64,000 nt of DNA from positions 849,501-913,500 of the forward strand of contig NZ_CP025135.1 in the NCBI RefSeq assembly GCF_002833405.1. The letters run 5' to 3'. Under the pieces are notes generated by a model. That model searched no databases, had not been told where the DNA came from, and worked only from the letters and a program-made list of their open reading frames with translations. Shown here one piece after another: positions 8,119-16,142 of this stretch. This DNA is from Planococcus sp. MB-3u-03 (GTDB lineage Bacteria > Bacillota > Bacilli > Bacillales_A > Planococcaceae). Numbering within the stretch: the stretch's first letter is position 1; each line of letters begins with the position of its first letter. The translations under genes and the position numbers were made by a program.

Positions 8119-9099
8119 ATGGCATTTTTCGGCAATCAATTTTCAGATGTGGTGGAATGGGAAGAATTCCGCGACGATATGATTTTTTGGAAATGGACGA
8201 ATAAGGAAATCAAGAAAGGCAGCCGGTTGATCATCCGGCCGGGCCAAGATGCGATATTCCTCAATAACGGCAAGGTGGAAGGGATTTTCGAAAAAGAAGG
8301 CGAGTACGATATTGTCTCTGAAATCGTGCCGTTCCTATCGACCTTGAAAGGCTTCCGCTTCGGCTTCAACAGCGGCATGCGTGTCGAAGTGCTGTTCGTC
8401 AATACGAAAGAATTCACCGTCAAATGGGGCACGAAAAGCCCAATTAATATTCCTGCACCGCAGCTTCCTGGCGGCATGCCGATCCGCGCGAACGGCACCT
8501 TTCATTTTAAAGTGAATGATTATGTCAATTTGATCGACAAAGTCGCCGGTGTCAAAGACAGCTACCTCGTCGAAGATGTCCAGCTGCGCATTACGGCACG
8601 GCTCGATCAATTATTGATGAAATGGATCACGCGCGAAGGCAAGGACATGTTCAATTTGCAGTCGAATTCCCACGAAATCGGCAAGGGGATCCAAGATGAT
8701 TTGAATATGGAGATCATGGACGACGGCATGAAAGTGACCGGCTTCCAAGTGATGAGTTTTAATTACCCGAAAGAAATCCAGGACATGATCAATAAAAACG
8801 CATCGCACGGCATGGTCGGCGACGTCTCGAAATACCAGCAGATGTCGGTCGCGGATGCGATGGGCAAATCTTCAGGTTCAAATACCGCATCCGATATGGC
8901 CGGCATGATGATGGGGATGAACATCGCCAAGGAAATGATGGACGATCAAAAAGAATCATCAGGTGCAAGCACCCAAACGGGCGGGCATCCGGCAGAGGGC
9001 GGCGAAGGGCAAAAAGGCCCGAACTTCTGCCCGAATTGCGGCGAGAAAGTGAGCGGCGCTAAATTCTGCCCAAACTGCGGACAGAAGCTGGCCGAATAG
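8119..9099 (+). CDS. ydjI: SPFH/virion-core-like protein YdjI with C-terminal zinc ribbons
   Basis: 326 residues beginning MAFFGNQFSDVVEW. An in-frame ATG at 8110 is only 1 nt from AAGGAAGG, so ATG 8119 (10 nt away) is chosen. The body (about 10-240) is an SPFH/band-7-like domain (KKGSRLIIRPGQDAIFLNNG, FNSGMRVEVLFVNTKEF). A Met-rich segment MAGMMMGMNIAKEMMDD follows, and the tail has two zinc knuckles, CPNCGEKVSGAKFCPNCG. It closely matches Bacillus subtilis YdjI, which helps place PspA at the membrane. Last gene of the operon; a strong terminator follows. Confidence 0.9.
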   Translation: MAFFGNQFSDVVEWEEFRDDMIFWKWTNKEIKKGSRLIIRPGQDAIFLNNGKVEGIFEKEGEYDIVSEIVPFLSTLKGFRFGFNSGMRVEVLFVNTKEFTVKWGTKSPINIPAPQLPGGMPIRANGTFHFKVNDYVNLIDKVAGVKDSYLVEDVQLRITARLDQLLMKWITREGKDMFNLQSNSHEIGKGIQDDLNMEIMDDGMKVTGFQVMSFNYPKEIQDMINKNASHGMVGDVSKYQQMSVADAMGKSSGSNTASDMAGMMMGMNIAKEMMDDQKESSGASTQTGGHPAEGGEGQKGPNFCPNCGEKVSGAKFCPNCGQKLAE

Positions 9100-9108
9100 G
9101 AAGCAAAA

Positions 9109-9146
9109 AAACAGGAAGAGAGCTTATCGCTCACTTCCTGTTTTTT
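9109..9146. terminator. Bidirectional terminator
   Basis: AACAGGAAG-AGAGC pairs with GCTC-ACTTCCTGTT (one mismatch) across TTATC, then TTTTTT. It ends the ydj operon and the convergent TetR gene. Confidence 0.85.
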
Positions 9147-9151
9147 ATTGG

Positions 9152-9742
9152 CTAGTTCCGGATTCCGCTGAACAGCAGCTCCAGCCAGCCATCAATTTCA
9201 CCGGACAAGTCAAAGTCGCCATCGAAAATTGCCCAATCATACAGCGTTCCGCGCATGCTGCGGGATAACAGCAGCGCAAGCCGGCCGGATGATACAGAGG
9301 ATGTCAATTCGCCTTTTTTCTGCCCTTCGGAAATCAGTTGTTCCAGAATGGCGTAAAGCGGGCGTTCCGTATCGGACAAATAATTATCGACAGATGGAGT
9401 GAGTGCATAAGCATAGAGTGAACGGATGCCATCCCGTCCCATTTCATCCCGCAAATATTCCATTTGGGCGATCGCGAGCTTGCGGATCTTCTGCTCTGCC
9501 GACAAACTTTCTGGCAGGCTCTCCTGGAAGTCTCGATAGAATTGGTCGATTTCCTTGAATTTTTCAAGGAAGATATCGTATTTGGACGTGAAATGCCCAT
9601 AGAACGCCCCTTTGGAAGTTCCGCTTTCCCGGACGATTTCATCAACCGATACCCGGTCAAACCCCTTTTCACTGAACAAGTCAAGAGCCGTGCGGAGGAT
9701 GCGTTTTTTCGTTTCAATCGCTTTTTCCTGTCTGCTCGTCAT
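9152..9742 (-). CDS. TetR/AcrR family regulator of the acyl-CoA ligase operon (inferred)
   Basis: 196 residues from ATG 9742 (MTSRQEK), 5 nt after AAAGGTGG. A GTG three codons upstream is possible but too close to the ribosome site. The N-terminal HTH is clear: GFDRVSVDEIVRESGTSKGA then FYGHFTSKYDIF (about residues 27-60). It resembles FadR/YxaF-like TetR repressors of fatty-acid genes. It is divergent from the acyl-CoA ligase at 10161; two identical-type palindromes lie at that promoter, the likely operators. Ligand unknown, probably an acyl-CoA by family analogy. Confidence 0.85.
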   Translation of the reverse strand: MTSRQEKAIETKKRILRTALDLFSEKGFDRVSVDEIVRESGTSKGAFYGHFTSKYDIFLEKFKEIDQFYRDFQESLPESLSAEQKIRKLAIAQMEYLRDEMGRDGIRSLYAYALTPSVDNYLSDTERPLYAILEQLISEGQKKGELTSSVSSGRLALLLSRSMRGTLYDWAIFDGDFDLSGEIDGWLELLFSGIRN

Positions 9743-9849
9743 ATTGGCCACCTTTCTTCTAGTTTAAGCATATAACACTAATGAGAGATATCGGTATAGT
9801 AAAAGAAAGTGATGAAGTCGTTTCATCTGAACTATTCAATAGATATGGA

Positions 9850-9985
9850 GCAAAACAGCGCAGACTCCTTGGGGAGCAGAAACGGAGGTGGCTTTCCAAC
9901 TTCGTTTCGACGAAGTGCTGAAATCCATTCGGGCAGTAAGCCCGAATTAGTTCAGCGCAAGCCCCAGGAAAGCCAGCTGTTTTGC
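9850..9985. repeat. Large nested palindromic intergenic element
   Basis: Outer perfect 10-bp arms (GCAAAACAGC 9850-9859; complement 9976-9985), then GGCTTTCC (9890-9897) with GGAAAGCC (9967-9974), then GTGCTGAA/TTCAGCGC, and inner hairpins CTTCG-TTTC-GACGAAG and ATTCGGGC-AGTAA-GCCCGAAT. It would fold into a branched structure of about 136 nt. It encodes no convincing protein. It may be a dispersed repeat or a structured RNA. Confidence 0.6.
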
Positions 9986-10072
9986 GGAATATCGTCTACA
10001 GTAGAATTTCAAATAACAAAGGTATCTGTAATGGAGTGTATTCTATAATTCGACTGAATTGTTTGAAAACAA

Positions 10073-10132
10073 TTGACAAAGCTCTGTTGGATTGAATAGA
10101 CTATAGTCTATAGATTATAGACTGCGGTCTAT
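10073..10132 (+). promoter_or_regulatory. Promoter with two palindromic operators for the acyl-CoA ligase operon
   Basis: A -35 TTGACA (10073-10078) has a possible -10 TAGACT 18 nt on. Two 16-bp palindromes follow: ATAGACTATAGTCTAT (10096-10111, perfect) and ATAGAC-TGCG-GTCTAT (10117-10132). Their centres are 21 bp apart, two helical turns. The first overlaps the -10 region, as expected for a repressor site. Confidence 0.75.
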
Positions 10133-10160
10133 GGAATTGACAAGATGAGAGAGGATGTTG

Positions 10161-11726
10161 ATGATTTTGACAGCGGAACGGACATTGATCGATCTCTTAA
10201 ACGCCCAATGCAAAAAACGCAGCGCGCAGCCATTTCTGGTTTTTGAAGATAATCAGGAAGAAGTGACAGAATACAGTTACGGCGAATTTTTGGAGCGGGT
10301 GGAAAAATTCAGCGGTGCGCTATACGCACGCGGCATCCGCAAGGGTGATAAAGTGACGCTTCATTTGCCGAATTCAGCGGAATTCGTCGTGTGCTGGTTC
10401 GCGCTCGCAAAGCTCGGGGCCATCATGGTGCCGACGAATATCCTGTCGACTGCAGCGGAAATGGATTATTTGATCGGCCATTCGGAATCGGTCATGCTCA
10501 TCACGGAATCGGAATACATCGAGAAGTTCAAATCCATCCAAGGGAATCTCCCAAAGCTGCGTCAGATTGTCCTGGCACGTACGGACGAGTCGGGTGAATT
10601 TGAAAGCGTTAACAAAATGATTGGGGAATTCTCGGGCGAAGTGCCGGAAGCCAGCATCCAACCGGAAGACGTGGCAGCGATTTTGTACACCTCCGGAACG
10701 ACATCGAAACCGAAAGGCTGCCTCATTACACACGCCAATTACATTTACACTGGGCATGCTGTGGCAGAGCATATCAGCTTTACGGAACAAGACCGGGCGC
10801 TTGTCGTCTTGCCGATGTTCCATGGCAACGGCCAATATTATATGATCATGCCGAGTTTGGTTGCGGGAGGCAGCGTCGCCATCACCGAACGCTTCAGCGC
10901 GAGCCGCTACGGACGCCAAGTCCAGCGCCTCGGCGCAACGCTCGGTTCTCTTTTCGCCGCACCGATCCGTATGATCCTCGCGCAGCCATACGACGAAGAA
11001 GAGCGCAACAATAAGTTGCGGGCAGTCATTTTCGCCCAGTCGGTGACAGCAAGAGAACTGAAGGCATTTGAACAGCGCTATAACACTTCGCTTTACCAAA
11101 TCTATGGCATGACGGAAACGATTGCACCGCCTTTGATGAATCCATTGCAAGGCGCTAAAGATAATACAGGCATCGGCAAACCGATCGCAGGTTCGCGCAT
11201 CAAGCTGATTGATGAAGAAGGCAATGAAGTGCCGGACGGGGAACCGGGAGAGATTTTGCTTGAGGGCATTCCCGGCCAGACGATCATGAAAGCTTATTTC
11301 AATAATCCCGAAGCGACCAATCAAACTTTGCAGAACGGCTGGCTTCATACAGGAGACAAGGCGCGCAAATCGGAGAATGGCTTCTATTATTTCGTTGACC
11401 GCCAAAAAGATATGATCAAGCGCGCCGGTGAGAATGTCGCCGCAAGCGAAGTGGAGAATGTCATCATGGAGCATCGAGCCGTCTATGAAGCAATCGTCAT
11501 TGGGATTCCGGATGCGATGCATGACGAAGCGTTGAAAGCATTCGTCATCCTGAAGCAAGGGCAAACGGCAACGGAACAGGAAGTGATCGACTATTGCAAA
11601 GGCCAGTTGGCCAAGTTCAAAGTGCCTTCAGCAATCGAGTTTGTCGAAGACTTCCCACGCACTTCTGTCGGGAAAATCCAAAAGCATAAACTGAAGGAAA
11701 TCGAATTGAAAAAATTGCATGAATAG
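10161..11726 (+). CDS. AMP-forming acyl-CoA ligase, CaiC-like
   Basis: 521 residues. ATG 10161 lies 7 nt after AGAGAGG; the ATG at 10155 is too close. The ANL-superfamily motifs appear in order: P-loop YTSGTTSKPKG (about 178), YGMTE (about 315), GWLHTGD (about 394), VDRQKDMIKRAGENV hinge region and the catalytic Lys in PRTSVGKIQKHKLKE near the end. The ligase activates a carboxylic acid with ATP and CoA in the cytoplasm. Overall pattern is nearest to crotonobetaine/carnitine-CoA ligases, but the substrate is not certain. It forms an operon with the SDR at 11743 and is probably repressed by the divergent TetR protein. Confidence 0.85.
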   Translation: MILTAERTLIDLLNAQCKKRSAQPFLVFEDNQEEVTEYSYGEFLERVEKFSGALYARGIRKGDKVTLHLPNSAEFVVCWFALAKLGAIMVPTNILSTAAEMDYLIGHSESVMLITESEYIEKFKSIQGNLPKLRQIVLARTDESGEFESVNKMIGEFSGEVPEASIQPEDVAAILYTSGTTSKPKGCLITHANYIYTGHAVAEHISFTEQDRALVVLPMFHGNGQYYMIMPSLVAGGSVAITERFSASRYGRQVQRLGATLGSLFAAPIRMILAQPYDEEERNNKLRAVIFAQSVTARELKAFEQRYNTSLYQIYGMTETIAPPLMNPLQGAKDNTGIGKPIAGSRIKLIDEEGNEVPDGEPGEILLEGIPGQTIMKAYFNNPEATNQTLQNGWLHTGDKARKSENGFYYFVDRQKDMIKRAGENVAASEVENVIMEHRAVYEAIVIGIPDAMHDEALKAFVILKQGQTATEQEVIDYCKGQLAKFKVPSAIEFVEDFPRTSVGKIQKHKLKEIELKKLHE

Positions 11727-11742
11727 AAAGGGCGAAGGCTTA

Positions 11743-12519
11743 ATGGAGGATGTGTTGAATAATCAAGTCGCACTCATTACCGGTAGCGCACGCGGCATCG
11801 GCTTTGCCTGCGCGAAAGCACTCGCAAAACGCGGAGCTTCGATCGTCCTCACGGATATTTTGGATTGCGATGAAGCAAAGCAAGAACTCGAAACAGAGTT
11901 TCCAGGCATTCGCGTGTTGGCGCAGCAAGTTGATGTCCGCGACCGGGCGCAAGTCGAACAAGCCATCAACAAAACAGTAGAGGAATTCGGGCGCATCGAC
12001 ATTGTCGTCAATAATGCCGGCACTGTCTCGCGTTTCAGTTTAAAGGACATGACGGATGAGGATTGGAGCCGTGATATCGACACCAACTTGCGCGGTACGT
12101 TCTTGTTCACGCAAGCAGCCATTTACCCGCATATGGTCAAGCAGGGAAGGGGGCGCATCATCAACATCAGCTCGATTTCCGGCATGATGGGCGGCGCCAT
12201 TTCCTACGGAGAAGATGGCGAACGGCAAGGGCGTTCTGGCCCTGCCTATGCTGCGTCAAAAGGCGGCATCATCGCCTTTACGAAATGGGTCGCGAAAGAA
12301 GTGGGCGAGTTCGGCATTACGGTCAATAGCGTCGCGCCAGGACCGGTTGAGACCGCCATCACCAAAGGCGTCAATTACCCGCTTGAGCTTCAATCGATCA
12401 AGCGTCCCGGACAGCCGGAAGACATCGGCGAAGCCGTTGCCTATTTGGCATCACCAGCTGCGGGATATGTAACGGGCGAAGTATTGAAAGTATGCGGCGG
12501 TGCAGGAATCGGCGCATAA
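11743..12519 (+). CDS. Short-chain dehydrogenase/reductase paired with the acyl-CoA ligase
   Basis: 258 residues. ATG 11743 (MEDVLNNQVALITGS) with AAGGGCGAAGG upstream is preferred to ATG 11719, which overlaps the ligase stop. Motifs: TGSARGIG, NNAG, SSIS and YAASK. The Asp in IVLTDIL at the end of beta-2 suggests NAD. An insert (YGEDGERQGRSGPAYAASK) precedes the active site, and the end CGGAGIGA replaces the usual DGG. The gene follows the ligase by 16 nt, so it probably oxidises a hydroxyacyl product of the same catabolic route. Substrate unknown. Confidence 0.85.
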   Translation: MEDVLNNQVALITGSARGIGFACAKALAKRGASIVLTDILDCDEAKQELETEFPGIRVLAQQVDVRDRAQVEQAINKTVEEFGRIDIVVNNAGTVSRFSLKDMTDEDWSRDIDTNLRGTFLFTQAAIYPHMVKQGRGRIINISSISGMMGGAISYGEDGERQGRSGPAYAASKGGIIAFTKWVAKEVGEFGITVNSVAPGPVETAITKGVNYPLELQSIKRPGQPEDIGEAVAYLASPAAGYVTGEVLKVCGGAGIGA

Positions 12520-12521
12520 CA

Positions 12522-12559
12522 AAAAGGTTCCAGGGAATTAATCCCCTGGAACCTTTTTT
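12522..12559. terminator. Bidirectional terminator
   Basis: AAAGGTTCCAGGGAATTAATCCCCTGGAACCTTT forms a stem of about 15 bp with A and T flanks between convergent SDR genes. Confidence 0.85.
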
Positions 12560-12560
12560 A

Positions 12561-13310
12561 TTACTTCGTGCTGGTAAATCCGCCGTCGATGCGGATGACG
12601 TCGCCGTTAATGTACTGCGCTTTTGATGTCAACAGGAACGCCACGAGTTCTGCGACTTCGTCTGCGGTGCCGAGGCGTTGCTGCGGGATACCTGCTTCTG
12701 CGTTTTTCTTCATTTCCGGATTGGCATCGAAATAGGCTTTGACCATCGGCGTTTCCGTCGGGCCTGGCGCGATGGCGTTGACGCGCAAGCCATCTTTGGC
12801 GTATTCGGCGACGAGTGATTTCGTCATGCCGACGATGCCGTGCTTGGTGGCAGAATAAGTGACGACTGTATCCTGGCCGATGACGCCGGCGCTCGATGCG
12901 GTATTGACGATGGAGCCGCCGCCGTTTTTCACCATCACTTCTGCGACGTAGCGAAGGCCGTATAATGCGCCGAGCAAGTTGATGCCAACGATCTGCTCGA
13001 TTTCTTTTATATCGGTTTCGAGGAAGTACTTGCCGCTCCCCGAAATGCCTGCGTTGTTGAAGAAATAATCGATCGAGCCAAAATGCTCGACCGTCTTGTC
13101 CACATAGTTTTTGACTTCTTCTGATTGGGACACGTCCGCTTTGATGAAGATAGCGTCCGGCCCGAGTTCTTTCACTTTCTGGACGGTATCGTTGCCGCTT
13201 TTCTCACTGATATCGACAACAGCGATATTGATGCCTTCCTGTGCGAGACGCAATGCGGCCGATTGTCCAAGCCCGCTTCCGCCTCCTGTGACGATAGCTG
13301 TTTTTGCCAT
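12561..13310 (-). CDS. Short-chain dehydrogenase/reductase
   Basis: 249 residues from ATG 13310 ([15 protein letters not shown]) with AAGGAGGAG 9 nt upstream; the much longer open frame upstream overlaps the neighbouring gene and is not used. Dinucleotide motif TGGGSGLG, Asp in IAVVDIS (NAD type), NNAG, NTASS and YSATK are present, with IDGGFTSTK at the end. It resembles the SDR at 2805 throughout (both have FFNNAGI, SIVNTAS and AIAPG), suggesting the two are paralogues. It lies just after a DUF2798-like gene on the same strand. Confidence 0.85.
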   Translation of the reverse strand: MAKTAIVTGGGSGLGQSAALRLAQEGINIAVVDISEKSGNDTVQKVKELGPDAIFIKADVSQSEEVKNYVDKTVEHFGSIDYFFNNAGISGSGKYFLETDIKEIEQIVGINLLGALYGLRYVAEVMVKNGGGSIVNTASSAGVIGQDTVVTYSATKHGIVGMTKSLVAEYAKDGLRVNAIAPGPTETPMVKAYFDANPEMKKNAEAGIPQQRLGTADEVAELVAFLLTSKAQYINGDVIRIDGGFTSTK

Positions 13311-13398
13311 GTAGAATCTCCTCCTTGTGCTGGTAGCTTCATTGTTTTCTTTACCCGCAATAAAGCCTGGATAATCAGCAGGGACGAGGAGTATGGGC

Positions 13399-13899
13399 TT
13401 ATTGCGCGATGGCTGTTTTACGGTCTTTTGACTCGTGCAGCTTGACCATCGCGAGGCGAGCCAGCGGTTGGATGAGCAGGCTTTCCGCCAGCAAAACGAT
13501 AATGAAATTGCGCGGCCAATTGGCGAGCCAGTTGCTGAAGATCTCACCGTGCAAACCGTTGGCGACCAGGTCGCCGATAAAGGTCATCGCGACCGACATG
13601 CCGATAACCGTGAAAACGATGCGCAATAAAATCTTCTTATGGAAAGATGAGGAGTGTTTCGTCAATTTGCCTGTCAAAGAGTCGGCGATTCTTCCGAAGA
13701 CAGTTCCTTCAAGAACCATCGCTATGATCCACATGACCGGCATGATTTTGAGGATCATCCACATCGTCTCCATCGTGAAATGGTCTGCATGAAGCAGCAC
13801 GCTGTAGCTGGTCATCAACAGCACAGTCATCGTCACTATAAGCGAGCCGTAAAGCAGCCCTTCTTTGCCGTTATGAGGCAGTCGTTTGTCTTGTAGCAT
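13399..13899 (-). CDS. DUF2798-type membrane protein
   Basis: 166 residues with four hydrophobic segments: about 16-36, 47-66, 91-112 and 130-148. Two similar halves appear to carry MTVLLMTSYSVLL and FTVIGMSVAMTFIGDLV, the pattern of DUF2798 duplicated membrane proteins. GGGGAAC precedes the ATG. Function unknown. It lies 88 nt upstream of the SDR at 12561 on the same strand and could be co-transcribed. Confidence 0.65.
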   Translation of the reverse strand: MLQDKRLPHNGKEGLLYGSLIVTMTVLLMTSYSVLLHADHFTMETMWMILKIMPVMWIIAMVLEGTVFGRIADSLTGKLTKHSSSFHKKILLRIVFTVIGMSVAMTFIGDLVANGLHGEIFSNWLANWPRNFIIVLLAESLLIQPLARLAMVKLHESKDRKTAIAQ

Positions 13900-14040
13900 G
13901 AATGTTCCCCGTTTCTATTGTATTGGCGCCCAGTGAAAAGGCAGGGCAAAAGGTGTTGTTTCAACAACCATTCCAACACTATAGCAATAGGGAAGTGAAT
14001 TTCGTAAGTGTCTGTTTTGTGACTCATTTATATGAAGAAG

Positions 14041-14559
14041 TTACTCGTTATTATAGATCAACTGGTGCAAGCCTTCATATATTTCCACAATTTCGGCCTG
14101 TTTCATGCGTACGAGCCCACTGGAGGAAGGGGCGACGTATTCGATGATTCCCGGAATGACCGAATCCGGCTGTTTGCCCCAGTGCGTTGATTTCTTGCCG
14201 CTGAACTGAAGGTAGACACCTTTGCCGACAAAACAAACCGCTTTTGGCCGGTAGCGTTCAATTTTGCGTTTTAATTGTTCGGCACCTTCTTTGTATTCTT
14301 CCTTTGTGATATCGGCTGCCACTTTGGTCGGACGGGGGACAATATTGGTCAAACCATAGCCGAGCTCGAGCAAATCGTGGTTTTCCTCGGGTGCGTATTT
14401 TCTGGGCGTCAGCCCGGATTCAAAAAGGATTTTCCAGAAGCGGTTGTTTGGGTTGGCGTAATGATAGCCGGTTTCACTCGAGCGGATGCTTGGATTGAAT
14501 CCGACGAACAGGATGTCGAGATGGTCTTTCAAATGGTCGGGTATGGGTGTAAGTTCCAA
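14041..14559 (-). CDS. mug: G/U mismatch-specific uracil-DNA glycosylase (Mug/TDG family)
   Basis: 172 residues. The longest frame starts at ATG 14586, but GAAAGGAG lies inside it, 7 nt before TTG 14559, so TTG is the likely start (product begins MELTPIPDHLKDHLDILFVG). The motif GFNPSIRSSETGYHYANPNN followed by RFWK is the hallmark of Mug; the Asn of GFNP activates water. Later, APSSSGL is the DNA-intercalating region. The enzyme removes uracil or ethenocytosine from mismatches in cytoplasmic DNA. Single-gene unit. Confidence 0.88.
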   Translation of the reverse strand: MELTPIPDHLKDHLDILFVGFNPSIRSSETGYHYANPNNRFWKILFESGLTPRKYAPEENHDLLELGYGLTNIVPRPTKVAADITKEEYKEGAEQLKRKIERYRPKAVCFVGKGVYLQFSGKKSTHWGKQPDSVIPGIIEYVAPSSSGLVRMKQAEIVEIYEGLHQLIYNNE

Positions 14560-14694
14560 GAGAAGGCTCCTTTCACATAAATGCATTTGCAGAGTATTAG
14601 CGTATCAAAAAAATATAATATATTCTCCACTGAACCATCGTATAATAGAAGAAAATGGCAATAATTAATTGATCTTGCCAAAAGGAGCTGCACG

Positions 14695-15216
14695 ATGCAG
14701 GAATTTTCGTACGAGTTGACGGAACAGCAATTTGTTGATTTTAACCTTTATCATGCTAAACATTCCGAAGCGGTTAAGCGTTCGTTGACGATCCAGCGCT
14801 TTGTCATTCCCGTTATTTATTTGATGATGCCGTTCGTGATGGCGCCAATTTTTGATTGGTCGGTGTGGGGGCTGATGGTTCCCTTTATCCTATTCGCGGC
14901 TTTGTGGATCATCTTCTTTCCGCCCTATTTCCACTGGAATATTAAACGCATGAGCCGGAAAATGGTCAATGAAGGGAAAAATGAAGGCTTGCTTGGCACC
15001 CATGAATTGTTCATTGATTCACAAGGAATCCGTGAAGTGACGAAAAATGGAGAGACGCATGTGCGCTGGTCAGGCATCGAAAAATATGGGGAGGATGCGG
15101 ACAATGTGTATTTATATAATAGCGCCATGTCTGCATTGATCATCCCGAAAAAGGCAGTGCCTGAGCTGGAGTCATTGCGCAAGTTATTGGCTGAAAAAGT
15201 TCCGGCAAGCGCTTGA
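14695..15216 (+). CDS. YcxB-like membrane protein
   Basis: 173 residues; AAGGAG lies 9 nt before the ATG. Hydrophobic helices at about 34-52 and 56-78 are followed by a cytoplasmic domain with LLGTHELFIDSQGIREVTKN and VRWSGIEKYGEDADNVYLYN, the YcxB-like C-terminal pattern. The ending LIIPKKAV is also typical. YcxB proteins are widespread in Firmicutes with no established function. A strong terminator follows. Confidence 0.8.
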   Translation: MQEFSYELTEQQFVDFNLYHAKHSEAVKRSLTIQRFVIPVIYLMMPFVMAPIFDWSVWGLMVPFILFAALWIIFFPPYFHWNIKRMSRKMVNEGKNEGLLGTHELFIDSQGIREVTKNGETHVRWSGIEKYGEDADNVYLYNSAMSALIIPKKAVPELESLRKLLAEKVPASA

Positions 15217-15230
15217 AATTGAATGGATCA

Positions 15231-15263
15231 AAAAACCGAACCGCGCTTGGCGGTTCGGTTTTT
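15231..15263. terminator. Bidirectional terminator
   Basis: ACCGAACCGC-GCTTG-GCGGTTCGGT, 10 bp perfect stem with A5 and T5 flanks. Confidence 0.9.
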
Positions 15264-15725
15264 CTATTCGATCGTATGCTCAATTTCCGCTGGATAATTC
15301 GTGCCTTCTGTCGGCGTCATCCACACTTCAAGCGTGTAGGTGCCTGGTTCAAGATTGGCTTCCGGAACTTGGATCTCGTATTGGAGCTCCTCGCCTTGGC
15401 GCAGGATTTCCTCGCCGAGTGCCTGGGTATACATGCTGACGGACGACATGCGGAACACTTCGTTGCCTTGTTCATCGGTCAATGTGAAATCATAGCGCTG
15501 CCCGCTCGTGAAGTTGAATGTCACCGCTTCTTGCGTATCGTTTTTGACGGTATAGCGGTAAGTTCCGTTGTCTGTCTTTTCAATAGTCGATGTCACTTCA
15601 CCTTCGATGATTTCACCCCCTGACTCCGGATCTTCCGGCGAATTGTCGCTTTCGGTGCCGCATGCAGCGAGCATCAAAGCGGCCATCAATAGCAGTAGCC
15701 AGCCGATTGCGGCCTTTTGCATCAT
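15264..15725 (-). CDS. Lipoprotein with BsuPI-type proteinase-inhibitor domain
   Basis: 153 residues. Signal peptide with lipobox LAAC at about residues 19-22 (MLAACGTESD), so it is anchored outside the membrane. The mature part has an acidic linker, then the BsuPI domain: NDTQEAVTFNFTSGQRYDF, LTDEQGNEVFRMS, MYTQALGEE. BsuPI was described as an intracellular proteinase inhibitor in Bacillus; lipoprotein versions are common and their target is unknown. AGGGGG precedes tandem ATG codons; the first is taken. Confidence 0.8.
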   Translation of the reverse strand: MMQKAAIGWLLLLMAALMLAACGTESDNSPEDPESGGEIIEGEVTSTIEKTDNGTYRYTVKNDTQEAVTFNFTSGQRYDFTLTDEQGNEVFRMSSVSMYTQALGEEILRQGEELQYEIQVPEANLEPGTYTLEVWMTPTEGTNYPAEIEHTIE

Positions 15726-15860
15726 CGGGTTCGCCCCCTTTTTTATCTATAGAGTAGACCGCAAGAGGCCATAAAAAGTTACAGAAACAAATGCATTGTG
15801 CTGTTTTTCGGCCCTCTTGCTGTCCTATACTAGCACTATACCCTGAAGGAGGGCGTTGTA

Positions 15861-15998
15861 ATGCCCGGATTATTCAATGATTTCCGTGAAGCGCTGTTTG
15901 CAAAGATGAAATGCCTCGGCATGAGTACATTCACAGTCGCCAAATATATGGCGATGGGATTGGTTCCGCTGTATCTCATCTACTTAATGATGAATTAA
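15861..15998 (+). CDS. 45-residue small membrane-associated protein
   Basis: GAAGGAGGG lies 7 nt before ATG 15861. The product begins MPGLFNDFREALFAKMKCLG and ends with a hydrophobic segment (MGLVPLYLIYLMMN). A terminator follows within 15 nt of the stop, so this is a compact complete transcription unit. I recognise no family. A good ribosome site and tight terminator argue for a real gene. Confidence 0.6.
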   Translation: MPGLFNDFREALFAKMKCLGMSTFTVAKYMAMGLVPLYLIYLMMN

Positions 15999-16010
15999 TT
16001 GAGACATTAA

Positions 16011-16032
16011 AGGCTCTGAAAAGAGTCTTTTT
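16011..16032 (+). terminator. Terminator of the 45-residue gene
   Basis: AGGCTCT-GAAA-AGAGTCT (one G-U pair) followed by TTTTT. Confidence 0.8.
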
Positions 16033-16142
16033 TCATTTCCAATTATTGGTATATTGACTATATTTTCAGAATATTATAATATTGAAGAACTACCGATCAG
16101 GCAGAAGGGGAGATTCATGAGCAAACAAAGGAGGAATGGGAA

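Noticed and set aside
10374..11564. Long minus-strand open frame (396 codons) opposite the acyl-CoA ligase
   Set aside because: It is fully inside a gene with all family motifs, has no ribosome site, and its His/Arg-rich composition is that of an antisense shadow.
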